A stretch of DNA of 64,000 nt from Hondaea fermentalgiana (taxonomy: Eukaryota > Sar > Bigyra > Thraustochytrida > Thraustochytriidae). Position numbers and translations under genes: made by a program. Of this stretch, positions 36,828-46,890 are shown piece by piece. Location: positions 33,478-97,477 of the forward strand of contig NPFB01000125.1 of assembly GCA_014084085.1 (NCBI GenBank), in the 5' to 3' direction. Position 1 is the stretch's first letter. Every line of letters begins with the position of its first letter. A model generated the notes under the pieces. The model did not search any database. It was not told the DNA's origin and was given only the letters and a program-made list of their open reading frames with translations.

Positions 36828-39209
36828 ATGGAGGCAGACTCGTCGCACGGGGATGGCCCCGCCGGAACGAGCAAAACGCCATCCTTGGCAGGAGGGTCCG
36901 ACTCTGAAGGCTTTGAGTGGTCTTCAGACGAGGTGGACTCGATCGATGAACCGACCGATTTGACGGAACGTGGCGTCTCGATCGACGTTCTCATGGATCT
37001 TTTGATCGAGCACGATCTCGAGAATCTCTCGACGCGGGAAGTTGTGGAACGTTTTGTGCTACCGCAAACGGCCGATTATGGATGCTCGCTCTCTGGTTTG
37101 ATGAAGCGGTCATTTCCTCAATCTGTGGGTCGTGCGACACATTACGTAATTCACCCATGGGATTGCAATTTTGGCCGCCTTGTTCGGGCACTCATGTCAG
37201 TCGACAACTCGTACCGCCACGGGGGCGTAGCGGAATACGAGGATGAGGATGACGATGCGGACGAACACTACGACGATCATCATCACCAACATCATCATCA
37301 TCAGCAGCAGCAGCAACAACAGCAGCAACAACACCTTCATCAACACCTCCACCATGAAGGCGGAACCGAGTTCTCTGGCGAGGCCGGGGTTGCAACAGGT
37401 GAACATATTGATCATGATGTTATCTCTCAATACCAGCAGCATCAGCAACAGCGGGAATTTAACGCTGCCCACGGTGGAGCCAATGACCATACTCTGGCCC
37501 ACGGTAGCGACGCAACTTTTACCGCAGGCGATGACGGCTCACATCAGGGTCTTTTACGGGAAACGGGAGGCGTGGTGCGGAAACGGCAACGAAGACAACA
37601 GCAGCGGCCGCATGCGTTGTTCTGGATCGACATCTTTGCCATTGACCAGCACTTGCACCTTGAGGGCTACGCAAGGGAAGACGTGTGGCTGCATCGGGAC
37701 CAATTACTACAGAGCGTGCGAAGTCTTATCGAAACAATACCGTATGCCTGTCTCTTCATGGACCCAGGAAGCGCGCCCGTGCTCGTCAAGCGATCTTGGT
37801 GTCTCTACGAGTCAATGCAGGCTGTCTTCCACGAGTCTAAGTTTGTGTTGGCGTACTGCCCCGAGACCTCGGAGACTTCCAAGCAGCTGCATCCAGCCAT
37901 TGAAGACTTTGGTGCGGCCGTAGAGGCCTTTACACCAGATTTTGCCACGAGCGAGACGACCTTGCCCCAAGACAAGGAGTGGTTGCTCAGTGCAGTCGCG
38001 GCCGCACATCCATCCGGATTTCGTTGGCTTAATGAAAAGGTTGGGCAGGTGATGCTGCACGCACTTGCGCAAGAAGTTCTCAATGACCTTTACGGCGCGC
38101 ACCCAGACTTGGATTTTGCGCCCGTGCAGTCTTTCCATCAACTCGCTGCTCTGCTCGAGGCACTGGTCTGCGTGGAGCAGGCCAACGTGCAGTATGTGCG
38201 CGCCCTCGACTTGGCCCGTGACCAGGTGGGCGAAGACCACACGACCACACTGGCCATTGCCCACGATCTCGCGTGCCTCCAGGCAAAGCATTTTTTCGCC
38301 TTTGCTCAAGCCGAAGAACTTTTGCGCGCGACGCTCGATGCACGCGAGCATCGTCTCGGCAAACACCATCCAGATACGATGGAAAGTGCGCTTGCTTTGG
38401 CGCGTCTCTTGCAAGCCCAGAACCGCGTCGACGAGGCCGAGAAACTTTTCCGCGAAACCCTCGAACGGTCGCTTGTGGAACATGGGTTTGCGCATCGCCA
38501 AAGCTTGGTGGCTGCTAATCTCTTGGCACTCTTGCTGCAACAGCGGGGCGAGCACTTTGAGGCATATATTTTGCTCGCGCGCACGCTGTCTGTAGGTATG
38601 AAGGTGCTTGGGCGGCATCACCTCGATGTCCTCGTGTGGCGCAACAACCTCGCGGTTCTCTTGCAAGACATGGACGTCTTGCACGTTGCGGAGTCGCTCT
38701 TTCGCAAGGCGCTCGTCGACTGCGAGTCTGCTTTGGGGCAGGAACATCCCCAAACTCTTGATATTGTGTATAATCTTGGCCAGTGTCTGTGGCAGCAGGC
38801 CAAGCTGCGCGGCGCAGAAACGTGCTTTCGCAGGGAGCTCGTTGGCTGTCAAACCATCTATGGTCCGGGACACCGTGACACGATCCGCTCAATTCGCAAC
38901 ATGGCCGAGTTCCTCGCCTCGGAGGGACGTCGGGACGAGGCTGAAAAGTATTTGCGTGAGCTCGAGGCAATAGAAGGTTCAGGCCGGGGCACACCTGAGT
39001 CTGCGCGCGAGCGCCGAAGTCTCCACAGGCACTTTAGCAGCAACCTCTCGGTAAGCTCTGGCTCCAGTCGCTCGAGCAGTCGTTTTAATGAGCTTCTCAA
39101 ACGGGACACGGATGGCGATACGGACGGCGACTCTCTGTCGCCCTCTTCGGCGGCGTCCGTGAGCTCATCCAGAAATTTATTGGGGGCGACGCGCGCGTAT
39201 AGCTCATAA
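36828..39209 (+). CDS. TIR/HET-like domain plus TPR-repeat protein
   Basis: Predicted 793 aa; ATG at 36828. Residues about 95-127 (VGRATHYVIHPWDCNFGRLV) and 261-330 (ALFWIDIFAIDQH... to RSWCLYESMQAV) form a split alpha/beta domain. It recalls a TPR-linked domain I remember from many algae and oomycetes (consensus roughly FVSHAW ... WIDIFxxNQH ... RAWCLWE), which in turn resembles TIR and fungal HET domains. The two halves are separated by an acidic, His/Gln-rich insert (about residues 138-250). Residues about 440-720 are kinesin-light-chain-type TPRs (RALDLARDQVGEDHTTTLAI; EKLFRETLERSLVEHG; FRKALVDCESALGQEHPQTL). The tail is Ser-rich. No NB-ARC P-loop is visible. It could be a signalling or innate-immune-type scaffold; function is unproven. 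Confidence 0.78.
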   Translation: MEADSSHGDGPAGTSKTPSLAGGSDSEGFEWSSDEVDSIDEPTDLTERGVSIDVLMDLLIEHDLENLSTREVVERFVLPQTADYGCSLSGLMKRSFPQSVGRATHYVIHPWDCNFGRLVRALMSVDNSYRHGGVAEYEDEDDDADEHYDDHHHQHHHHQQQQQQQQQQHLHQHLHHEGGTEFSGEAGVATGEHIDHDVISQYQQHQQQREFNAAHGGANDHTLAHGSDATFTAGDDGSHQGLLRETGGVVRKRQRRQQQRPHALFWIDIFAIDQHLHLEGYAREDVWLHRDQLLQSVRSLIETIPYACLFMDPGSAPVLVKRSWCLYESMQAVFHESKFVLAYCPETSETSKQLHPAIEDFGAAVEAFTPDFATSETTLPQDKEWLLSAVAAAHPSGFRWLNEKVGQVMLHALAQEVLNDLYGAHPDLDFAPVQSFHQLAALLEALVCVEQANVQYVRALDLARDQVGEDHTTTLAIAHDLACLQAKHFFAFAQAEELLRATLDAREHRLGKHHPDTMESALALARLLQAQNRVDEAEKLFRETLERSLVEHGFAHRQSLVAANLLALLLQQRGEHFEAYILLARTLSVGMKVLGRHHLDVLVWRNNLAVLLQDMDVLHVAESLFRKALVDCESALGQEHPQTLDIVYNLGQCLWQQAKLRGAETCFRRELVGCQTIYGPGHRDTIRSIRNMAEFLASEGRRDEAEKYLRELEAIEGSGRGTPESARERRSLHRHFSSNLSVSSGSSRSSSRFNELLKRDTDGDTDGDSLSPSSAASVSSSRNLLGATRAYSS

Positions 39210-39952
39210 TGCGCAATGCCCTTTTGTCTCTGCTGTTCACGAGCTTGTTCGCAAGGCAAGAAGGCTTGCAAAGAATAGAGCTCCTCGAGGAAAAGGTGAA
39301 AAAAGGCTGTGCAAATCTACTTTCGACGGTAATCACTCACAACAACAGCAACGGCAGGCAGCAATACTCTGTAGCAAGCAAGGTGGAAGCTAGGCGAGCA
39401 CAATATGCGCGAATCGTCTGTTGATCATGCAGAGTCAATCTGATGGTATACGTGTACTGGTTGCGTGGTTATACCTTTTTTGCAAGCTTTGAGATCATCG
39501 CGCCGTTAATGCTTGAGACCGTTATGCGCCGTGCCATGCAAATTTCGCCTCCAAAAGTAAGAAATGTAGGTTTTACTTTCCGAAGCCAAGGAAGGAAGGA
39601 GACAAGTGATAATTCATTAGATCATTTTTTTTGGCTGATCTTGCATGCGGAGAGAAGGAAGAGCGAGAGCGATGCAGAATCAAATTAAAAGACAGCCACT
39701 TACAAAGTAACACTACCACTGTCATCGTTGTTGTTGAGTATGTATAAATATGTAGAACCCAGCGCGAATTACGACGGTGCAAGGTGTGACGAGTGCAAGG
39801 CAGCGCACAACTCTTACGAAAAAGAGATCATTTCACATCAAAAGAAGAAAAGCAGAAAAGGAAAAGAGATACGTCCTCCCTTTATGATCATGGTAGTATG
39901 CCCCTTGATGGGGCCAGGTAGGCAAAAAAAGAGAGAGAATTTTTCTGGTCAA
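39210..39952. other. Convergent spacer
   Basis: 743 bp, AT-richer than the genes, between the TPR protein and the sugar transporter stops. No gene or notable repeat. Confidence 0.5.
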
Positions 39953-41047
39953 TCAAAAGGATCCAACCTTTTCATTCTCCCGCGAGGAGACAAGTCTCAA
40001 CATAAAGTGCGGAAGACATTTGTCGCAAATGTCCTTGCTCGTTGCTGGAGTGATCTTGAGATTGCTGTAGAGGATGACGCCGCTGAGAGCCACGACAACA
40101 CCAAAAATGTTGCGATAGAGTTCCTCAATCGGATTACCCTCGGAAATGTGCATCATGTACCCCGAGGCGAGAATGAGGCACGTTTTGCCATGACCAACTA
40201 CCTGGAAGGTGACCGCCGACGTCTTGCCAATGAGAGCAAACGAGTGCACGTTCACGCTAACGGCGAGCAGACACGAGAGGAGAATGAGCATTGTCAAAGA
40301 AACGGCCTCATCGGAACCGTCAGAGGTGACGGCCGCAGCCGCAGCTGAGGCGCCATCGCGCAAGTTCGCGGCGATTCCCTTGTTGGGATCAAGCGGATCG
40401 TCGAGGTGCTCCCAATCTGAGCCTTGCGGCTTAAGAAGGAGATCCTGGCCCTCGAAGATGATTGCAAGTACGGCACCGACGCCGATTTGATATGTTGACA
40501 CAGAAAGTGCCAGTTCCTGGCTCGACATGCCCCATTCCTTTTGTTTGCGGCCCTGCCAGATTTGATACTGCGCCGTGACGAGAACAGCGGCCACGCCAAA
40601 GACGGATCCAAGCAAATTGAGTTGTACATCTGTGACGGTGGCGATACCCACGCCAATGAGAACGAGAACAAGAGCGCCGACAACCTTTCGCGTTGGATAC
40701 TCATCGTAGCGCACCGCATTGAGCAGAAGGCAGCATGGTACGATGCAGAGTTTCATCATTTGGTAGAACCCGACGCTGTTGAGCTTGAGGGAAAAGTTCA
40801 TGAGACAGATGGATCCGACGCCAAAGCTTGCCACAAGAAGATTGTGCAGCATGGAGACGCGCTTGACCTCGAAGAGCTTGAACACACGCGCCATGATGTG
40901 CAGAAGTCCCGCAGTCCACACAAAATGAAAGGTGCTGAGCGTAAAGACGTGCGTGAATCCACGCGTGAAGATCTGCTTGTTGACCACGACGAGAGCGACA
41001 GAGCTGAGGATGCTGCCGATGATGAGCGCCCATGTTGGGTATGCCAT
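39953..41047 (-). CDS. UDP-sugar transporter, SLC35/TPT-family (URGT/KT-like)
   Basis: Golgi or ER antiporter exchanging a nucleotide sugar for UMP. 364 aa with about ten hydrophobic helices, typical for SLC35/TPT. ATG at 41047 (MAYPTWALIIGSILSSVALV) starts in the first helix. Family signatures: VVNKQIFTRGFTHVFTLSTF in TM1-2, GFYQMMKLCIVP, and TSAVTFQVVGHGKTCLILAS in TM8-9, where the plant UDP-rhamnose/galactose transporters have VLGHLKT. The KT motif is present as GKT. An unusual hydrophilic loop with about 45 residues (GSDWEHLDDPLDPNKG, then an Ala/Ser run) lies between TM7 and TM8. It should feed glycan or cell-wall polysaccharide synthesis. The exact sugar cannot be read from sequence. 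Confidence 0.88.
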   Translation of the reverse strand: MAYPTWALIIGSILSSVALVVVNKQIFTRGFTHVFTLSTFHFVWTAGLLHIMARVFKLFEVKRVSMLHNLLVASFGVGSICLMNFSLKLNSVGFYQMMKLCIVPCCLLLNAVRYDEYPTRKVVGALVLVLIGVGIATVTDVQLNLLGSVFGVAAVLVTAQYQIWQGRKQKEWGMSSQELALSVSTYQIGVGAVLAIIFEGQDLLLKPQGSDWEHLDDPLDPNKGIAANLRDGASAAAAAVTSDGSDEAVSLTMLILLSCLLAVSVNVHSFALIGKTSAVTFQVVGHGKTCLILASGYMMHISEGNPIEELYRNIFGVVVALSGVILYSNLKITPATSKDICDKCLPHFMLRLVSSRENEKVGSF

Positions 41048-41941
41048 CTTTCTTGGAGAGACCTTGCCGCCTTGCCCTGGACGGTCAGACGACTAGTCAG
41101 TCACTCAGGCAGAGAAGAAAATAGGCAGGCAGGAAGGCAGGAAGGCAAACAGACAGACCGACAGACAGTTGCAAAGTGGGTTTCGTGCCGGATGGGTTTC
41201 GTGCCGAGAGAGACTTGAGATCTAGACTGCTCTGCACCACGTGTAGCTCTAGCAAGCCAACGTAGAGCAAAACGCAGAAGCGCCGCCTTGCCTGGCTGCC
41301 TGGCGCTACCTGGCGCTACCTGCCGCGTGACTCTACTGCTCTCTTGGGCAGCAGCGAGCGAGACTCCGCACCTCGGCACTGCCGGCTCTAAAAATAAAAC
41401 AGGGTTGGTTTATTTATTTTTTTGAAACGGCGAAGGAGCAGCAGCATCCTGTCGGTGTAAAGTCGACAGAATCTTGCCGCCCCGTACGAAGGTATGAATG
41501 TGGCGAAAGGGCCACGCGGCGCATCGAGGTGCCTCAAGAAGCAAAGTTCTGCGATGAAGCACATTATGACACAGCATACAAACGGGATTCTGTTTTAGTA
41601 CAATCGTTGCTACTTACTTTGGGCCCATGATCAAAAACTTGCTCATCTGATCTTTTCGCCCTCAAGTTGTCGTTCCCTTGCGCGAGCGCGCAAGGAGGAA
41701 AGGGAAGCCCATTACAGGTTTAATCTACGCTACACATCATGATCTTGATGATCGAGTCCAGGACTCTCCGATAAAAAGGTAGAGAGAGGCCGGTGGTTCC
41801 AGGTCAATGCATGGCCACAAGGACCCAGAGAGGTTGGTATAATCAATCAGAATCGTAATATCGACGTAGCTCACGCGCGCGCATGCGCGCGCGCTCACTC
41901 GTTTTCTCAGCAATATGAACCGACGCAACGGCGAAGGGTCT
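41048..41941. other. Spacer between two minus-strand genes
   Basis: 894 bp. Contains a CAGGCAGGAAGG-type stretch near 41125 and a 20-bp Z-DNA-prone palindrome at 41874-41893. No gene seen. Confidence 0.5.
41874..41893. repeat. 20-bp perfect CG-alternating palindrome
   Basis: CGCGCGCGCATGCGCGCGCG; alternating purine/pyrimidine, so prone to Z-DNA or cruciform. It lies about 50 bp beyond the stop of the second carrier gene. Confidence 0.95.
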
Positions 41942-42813
41942 TTAGGCGTCTTCGACAGGGACCTTTTCCCAGGCCTTTTTGAGGAGGCTCTCATTGAGAA
42001 TGTTTACGATGAGGAGAAGACCGATGCGTGCCTCGGCACCACGCCACAAGAGACGTACACCATTTTCCTTGTATGCTTTCGCGATGGCCGTCATGTGTGA
42101 CAGGTCGTGGTTGGATTGCATCGTGATTTGGCAATTGTGCAAGCCCTGACTTGCCACCGTTGCCACGATGGAGCAACCCAGGACCGAGGACCAGTGCTTG
42201 ATGCTCTTTTTCAAGGGCGAGGGGTTCTTCTCGTCGTCGGGAAAGGCTGGATCGATGAATTGTTTGCGCACCGGCTCGGCAAAGACAAAGGGCGCACCTT
42301 GTGAGATGGTGTCGCGCACGGCTGCAAAGCCAAATCCGCGGAACATGCCGGCATAGCTGGGGTTTGTGCCAAGTTTTAGCGCCTGCGAAAAGAAGATGTT
42401 TGCCTGGCCATACACGCCACCTGAGATTCGTTCAATGTTTGAAGCGAGCGTGAGTTGTTAGTGCGGACGTTGGTTCAACCTCGGATCTTTGATGCCTCGA
42501 GCAACGACTTACCTTGCAGAACACCCACGACCGCGAAGGCGGCCCAGGGGTTGAAGTTCTCCTTGACGGGGGTGCTCGCATCCATCTGCGCCATCTTGAG
42601 CACTGTTTGGTGCGGAAGGATACGCATTGCCATCTTGGTCATTTGCGGCGCGGTCATATGGACCTTGGGATTGAGTTTCACCAGCTGGTACAAGGACGAG
42701 AGGGGCGAGAAGAGGGAGATGGCGAAGCCGTACGCTAGCATGTACGGTTGTTTCTCCAGCATCGTACGCGGCCGCATCGCCTGCTGCTGCACGCCGCCCG
42801 TCTCTGCCGCCAT
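41942..42813 (-). CDS. Divergent mitochondrial carrier-like protein, two exons
   Basis: Exon 1 is 42813-42513 and exon 2 is 42420-41942. On the minus strand the donor is GTAAGT after CTGCAAG and the acceptor is AATCTCAG. The phase-1 join reads VVGVLQ-GGVYGQANIF and gives 259 aa. Exon 1 starts at MAAETGGVQQQAM; the longer upstream frame is a translation of the GGCAG repeat. Carrier-like features: AYGFAISLFSPLSSLYQLVK (repeat 1), MFRGFGFAAVRDTISQGAPF (matrix helix and RD motif), VATVASQGLHNCQITMQ and LLWRGAEARIGLLL. The P-x-[DE]-x-x-[KR] signatures are missing, so this is a degenerate SLC25 relative. It resembles the carrier at 13908-14783 in style. Confidence 0.68.
42421..42512 (-). other. Intron (92 bp) of the second carrier gene
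   Basis: On the minus strand starts GTAAGTCGTT and ends GAATCTCAG. Its removal joins two carrier-like halves in frame. Confidence 0.85.
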
Positions 42814-43085
42814 CCTGCTCGTCGTGTTACGGGTCCAGGATGATAATATCCCAGGCGGGCAGGCAGGCAGGCAGGCAGGCAGATAGACAGACACCCAGGG
42901 GGCTCCGCCTCGCTCGGGCTCACTCACGGTATGCGCTGTTCGCAAGCAGGTAAGCAAGCAAGAGCACCTGGACTGACGCGTATACTGAGTTTGCTTGCGT
43001 GCGAGCGAGCGAGCGAGCGTGCCCGACAGAGCAGTCTGCCGGCGTGCGTCCCGTCCGCGTCGAGCGCGCTCTTTTACGATTCTAC

Positions 43086-43115
43086 TGCTTGCTTGCTTGC
43101 TTGCTTGCTTTGCTT
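43086..43115. repeat. (GCTT)n microsatellite
   Basis: Six or more GCTT units; the same repeat occurs at 50392-50426. Confidence 0.93.
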
Positions 43116-43463
43116 GCCTGCCTCTGCTTCTTTCCCTTCTGTTGGTGGGTTGCTCCTACTCCTCCTACTACGCACACCCGCGCGGCCAGGCCAGGCTTCC
43201 TGCCTCCTTCTCTGCCAGGTAGTCAGCTAGCTCGCGCGCCGTCGCCAGCGCTCGCGACGCGCCGGGTGGCTGGCTCCCTCCCCGCTCTGGCTTCGTTCGT
43301 TCGCTCTGTCCCGCCGCGGCTGCCGCTGCTGCTGCCGCTGCTGCTGCTGGACGTTCTTGTTGCCGCGCGAGTTCGAGTTCTGGGCGGGCGCATGATCTGG
43401 CTGGCGAGCGCGTCCCTGCTCTCTCCTCTCCGCTGCGCCGCCGAGTCTCTGGGACGGCGGGCT

Positions 43464-43492
43464 CAACAAACAAACAAAGAAACAAACAAACA
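43464..43492. repeat. (AAAC)n microsatellite
   Basis: Six AAAC units with one G interruption. Confidence 0.9.
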
Positions 43493-43537
43493 GTGGCAGG
43501 CAAGCCAGTTGAACTCCACCCAGCCCAGCCCAAGGGC

Positions 43538-43566
43538 AACTCAACTCAACTAAACTCAACTCAACT
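43538..43566. repeat. (CAACT)n pentamer repeat
   Basis: Five to six CAACT units, one changed to AAACT. Confidence 0.88.
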
Positions 43567-44033
43567 AGCGCTGTGGCAAACTCGACCCTTCAACTGCCAT
43601 GACGCGCGGTCGAGCCAAGCCACCTCGAGGCGCAGTCGCCGCCACGCCCTCCCCGCCTGTCGAAGCGAAGCGGGCCCGAAGCGGAGCACAGGGGGCTCCG
43701 GAAGCAAGGAGAAAGCACGCGCCACGACGCGGCTTGAACATGAGCAAGGCGAGGCGAGGCGTGCGCGGCGAACGCGAGGCGAGTCCGCGCTCCGATCCGC
43801 AGCCAGGGGGCAAGGAGGGAGAGGAAGGCAGAGCAGGCCCAGCCAGCAGCAGCAGCAGCAAAAGCAGCAGCAAGCAGGAGCGACTGTATCCGAGCGTGCG
43901 AGCGTGCGTGCGTGCGTGCGTGCGAGCGAGCGAGCTAGCGTGCGCTTCTCCGTGCCGAGGCGCCGCGCCTGCGCTGGTCTCTGTCGGCCCTGCGGCCTGG
44001 TCGCGTCCCTGCAAGGCGTGGGTGGCAGCAAGC

Positions 44034-44096
44034 AAGCAAGCCAGGAAGGCATGGATGGCGCCAAGGCATGGATGGCAAGCAAGGCATGGATGGCCT
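44034..44096. repeat. AAGGCATGGATGGC minisatellite
   Basis: Three copies of an AAGGCATGGATGGC-type unit separated by short variable spacers. Confidence 0.8.
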
Positions 44097-44595
44097 GGGC
44101 CTACTACTTGTGGCATGGCATGCTCTGCCTGGGACCCGCAGCCGCCTGGCCGCTGCCGATGATAATAACGAAAGGTCAAGCTCGAGGCCCAAGCTGCGAC
44201 GGCGAGGGTCGTCTCGTGCGGCTGGGACGGACCGCGCCTCACACGGAGCGCCGTGGCTGGCCGCGCCAGCCAGGACCCGCGCGGGTGGAGCGGCGCCGGC
44301 CAGGACCCGCGGCGGCGAGGCGAGGCGAGCGACCAGACAGATCCTAGCCTAGCGTCGCCTAGCGAGCTAGAAGAATCGAGGCGGCGGCGGCGGCGTACGC
44401 TGCAGAGATTGTTCGGCAGCGAGAACGAACTGCGAGAACGGGAAGGAAACGAGAGCGCCGCGGCGCAGGCGCGGCTGAGACGGTCCCTGGGAGCGGCTGC
44501 GGAAGACGGAACGCACGCACAGCTGGCCGCGCCGTGCGTGCGTGCGTGCGTGCGTGCGTCTACGGTGGGTTGGCAGGTCGCCAGCCAGCCAGCCA

Positions 44596-44638
44596 GCGGC
44601 TGCTGCAGCTGCTGCTGCTGCAGCTGCTGCTGCTGCAG
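44596..44638. repeat. (CTG)n repeat with CTGCAG interruptions
   Basis: About 13 CTG/CAG triplets arranged so that CTGCAG palindromes recur; it can fold into hairpins. Confidence 0.9.
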
Positions 44639-44930
44639 GGGGCTATGGATGTTTCGAAGGCAGGCCGAGGATGCTGGCTGATGTCAGCAAGCAAGCTGCT
44701 GGCTGCTGCCGCGGGGTGGACTCAGGAGGGGCGTCCCCTCGCCACGCAGGTGCCGTGCAGAAATCAACAGCCCACTACTGCACCACCTCCATCGCAACTT
44801 GCTTGCTTTCCCTTCAATCTTGTTCACTCCATCGCCATCGTGCTGCAGCTCGGAGCTGCGGCAGCTGATGCGCGAGACTACTTTCCGTCGAGCGGAGACG
44901 GAGATCTCTCGCTCAAGATTCAAGGCCACC

Positions 44931-44967
44931 TTGCCTTGCCTTGCCTTGCCTTGCCTTGCCTTGCCTT
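44931..44967. repeat. (TTGCC)n pentamer repeat
   Basis: Seven TTGCC units, complement of the GGCAA pentamer found at 25714. Confidence 0.92.
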
Positions 44968-45989
44968 GTTTTGCCTATCTTCCTTTCTTGCTTCCTTCCT
45001 TCCTTTCCGTCCCGGTAGTGGAGTGGCCCACGACCGGCTAGGTCTTCATGTTCTGATCAGAAAAAGGGCTTGCGCCATCAATCGATCGATGGGCCGGTCG
45101 ACCTCGAGGTCCACCCGTCCTTGAAAAGATCAATTCTCTGCCATCCATGCCGCTACAACGCCGCGCATCCGTCGATCCGCGATCTTGAACGTGGACCGCC
45201 ACATTTGACGTCGCTCCATCGGTCAATCACTCGCTCACTGTCAGTCAGTCAGCAGTCAGTCGGCCAGTCCCAGCCTCACAGCCAGTCCCAACAAAGGGCG
45301 GCGTGAGCTGAGCGAGTACGGACTGCCTGCCACCAAGGCCACTGCCAGCTGCTGTCGATGCTGGCGGTGGCCACGACGAGGACGGAGAGGACCGAGCTGG
45401 CTCGCCGAGAAGACCGGACATGACCGGCCACTTGGCACGCAGCGGCGCCAGGCGGCGCAACGTTCCGACACTTGGTGCGTCCCCCCGGATCGAGGACGTC
45501 GCTTGATATGGGCATGCCGCGGTAGACGCCGTCTCGGCGAAGCGCGCAATCCACGGACACGCTGATGAGGCAATCGACCTTGGTTGGTTTCGCAGCGGAC
45601 AGGCAAGCAGCCTTAGAAAGGAAAAGTAGAAAATCTTGCATCCAAACGCAGAGCCTTGTCGCTCTATTCCTCTGAATCAAAGAGGTCTTGCTTCTCTCTT
45701 GACCAGGCTGGCACACCACATATTCAGCACTGGACCTTGAACAAGTCCAAGCGACATTTGACGCTGAAAACGATCCTTGCCAGGCTTAAGCTTGCCAACA
45801 AGAAAGAGCCCATTTCAAGATTGAAGAAGTTGTCATCATCAACAACAACAATAACAACATTAACAACAACACTGGAAAGAGGTAGTTTCAATGGTGGCGT
45901 CACGAGTAGGCCTATATGCAGGTCTTGCTTTCTAAAAAATCAAAACAAGACCAGACAAGACTATTAGCCTAAAGAGGTTGCTCGTCTCT

Positions 45990-46151
45990 GTTCGCTCGCA
46001 ACACATACTTCAACCATCGACCAAAAGAGACAATGACTGTGAACAGCTCATTTAGATGCTCCTCATCAATGTTCCCTCGCAACACATACTTCTACCATCG
46101 ATCAAAAGAGACAAAGACTGTGAACAGCTCATTTAAATGCTGCTCTTCAAT
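45990..46151. repeat. 81-bp tandem duplication
   Basis: Two copies with an 81-bp period; CTCGCAACACATACTT begins at 45995 and again at 46076. Identity is roughly 90% by eye. No ORF runs through both. Confidence 0.9.
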
Positions 46152-46524
46152 GTTTTGTGTTTTGATTGCAACTTGACGTCACACAGCAAGCTCCCTTTCA
46201 CCACACGACCTTCAGCCCCTCAAGTTGCTCAGACAAAAGGATCAGAGGGATTCTTTCGAACCAAAATCAACCATTTTCACCGGAGAAGTTGACGGAATAG
46301 AAGTTGAGGCTTCCTTGCAAGGGATGCGTCAGGAACTCACACTTCAAAACTCGGCCAAGCAATCAGCCTGGTGATGCGGCTCCTTGTCCAGACGTCCCGT
46401 CTTCTCTCGCATTGAAGAGACAGGTCTCTCTGCAGTCGCGCTGGGAAGCATTGAGCATCTCGCCAAAGCTCGGCTTCTCATACTCTGCGTGTGTGCCCTG
46501 ATCGCGAGTGGACGCCGATCGGCA

Positions 46525-46890
46525 AGATAGGCTGCAAATGTAAAGCAAATCTGCGAAGCAGAACTGCGAAGCAGACTCTGCTCATCATATTCTGAAACAT
46601 GTGTCCAACATTGTAGCGCCGCTGCCCATTCGACGTGTGCACACAATGACCTCACGTTCAATACTGTCTCGCAAGAGCAAATGCGCGTGCACGCATCACC
46701 AGTCAAGCTATTGATAGGCTGCAACTGCGAAGCAGAACTGCTCAGCACATTCTGAAACATATGTCCAACATTGCAACGACGCCGCCCATTCGAGGTGTGC
46801 ACACACACACGACCTCACATCCGACACCATATCGTAAGAGCAATCGCGCGTGCTCCTGCAGCTGCACGCATCACCAGTCAGGCTATTGAA
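46525..46890. repeat. About 160-bp tandem duplication
   Basis: Two diverged copies; TCTGAAACAT occurs at 46591 and 46751, and blocks such as CCATTCGA-GTGTGCACAC and GCACGCATCACCAGTCA recur in the same order. Copies differ by substitutions and small indels. Confidence 0.85.

Noticed and set aside
43493..44347. 284-codon plus-strand ORF
   Set aside because: Runs through CAACT, GCGT and GGCATGGAT repeats; composition explains its length.
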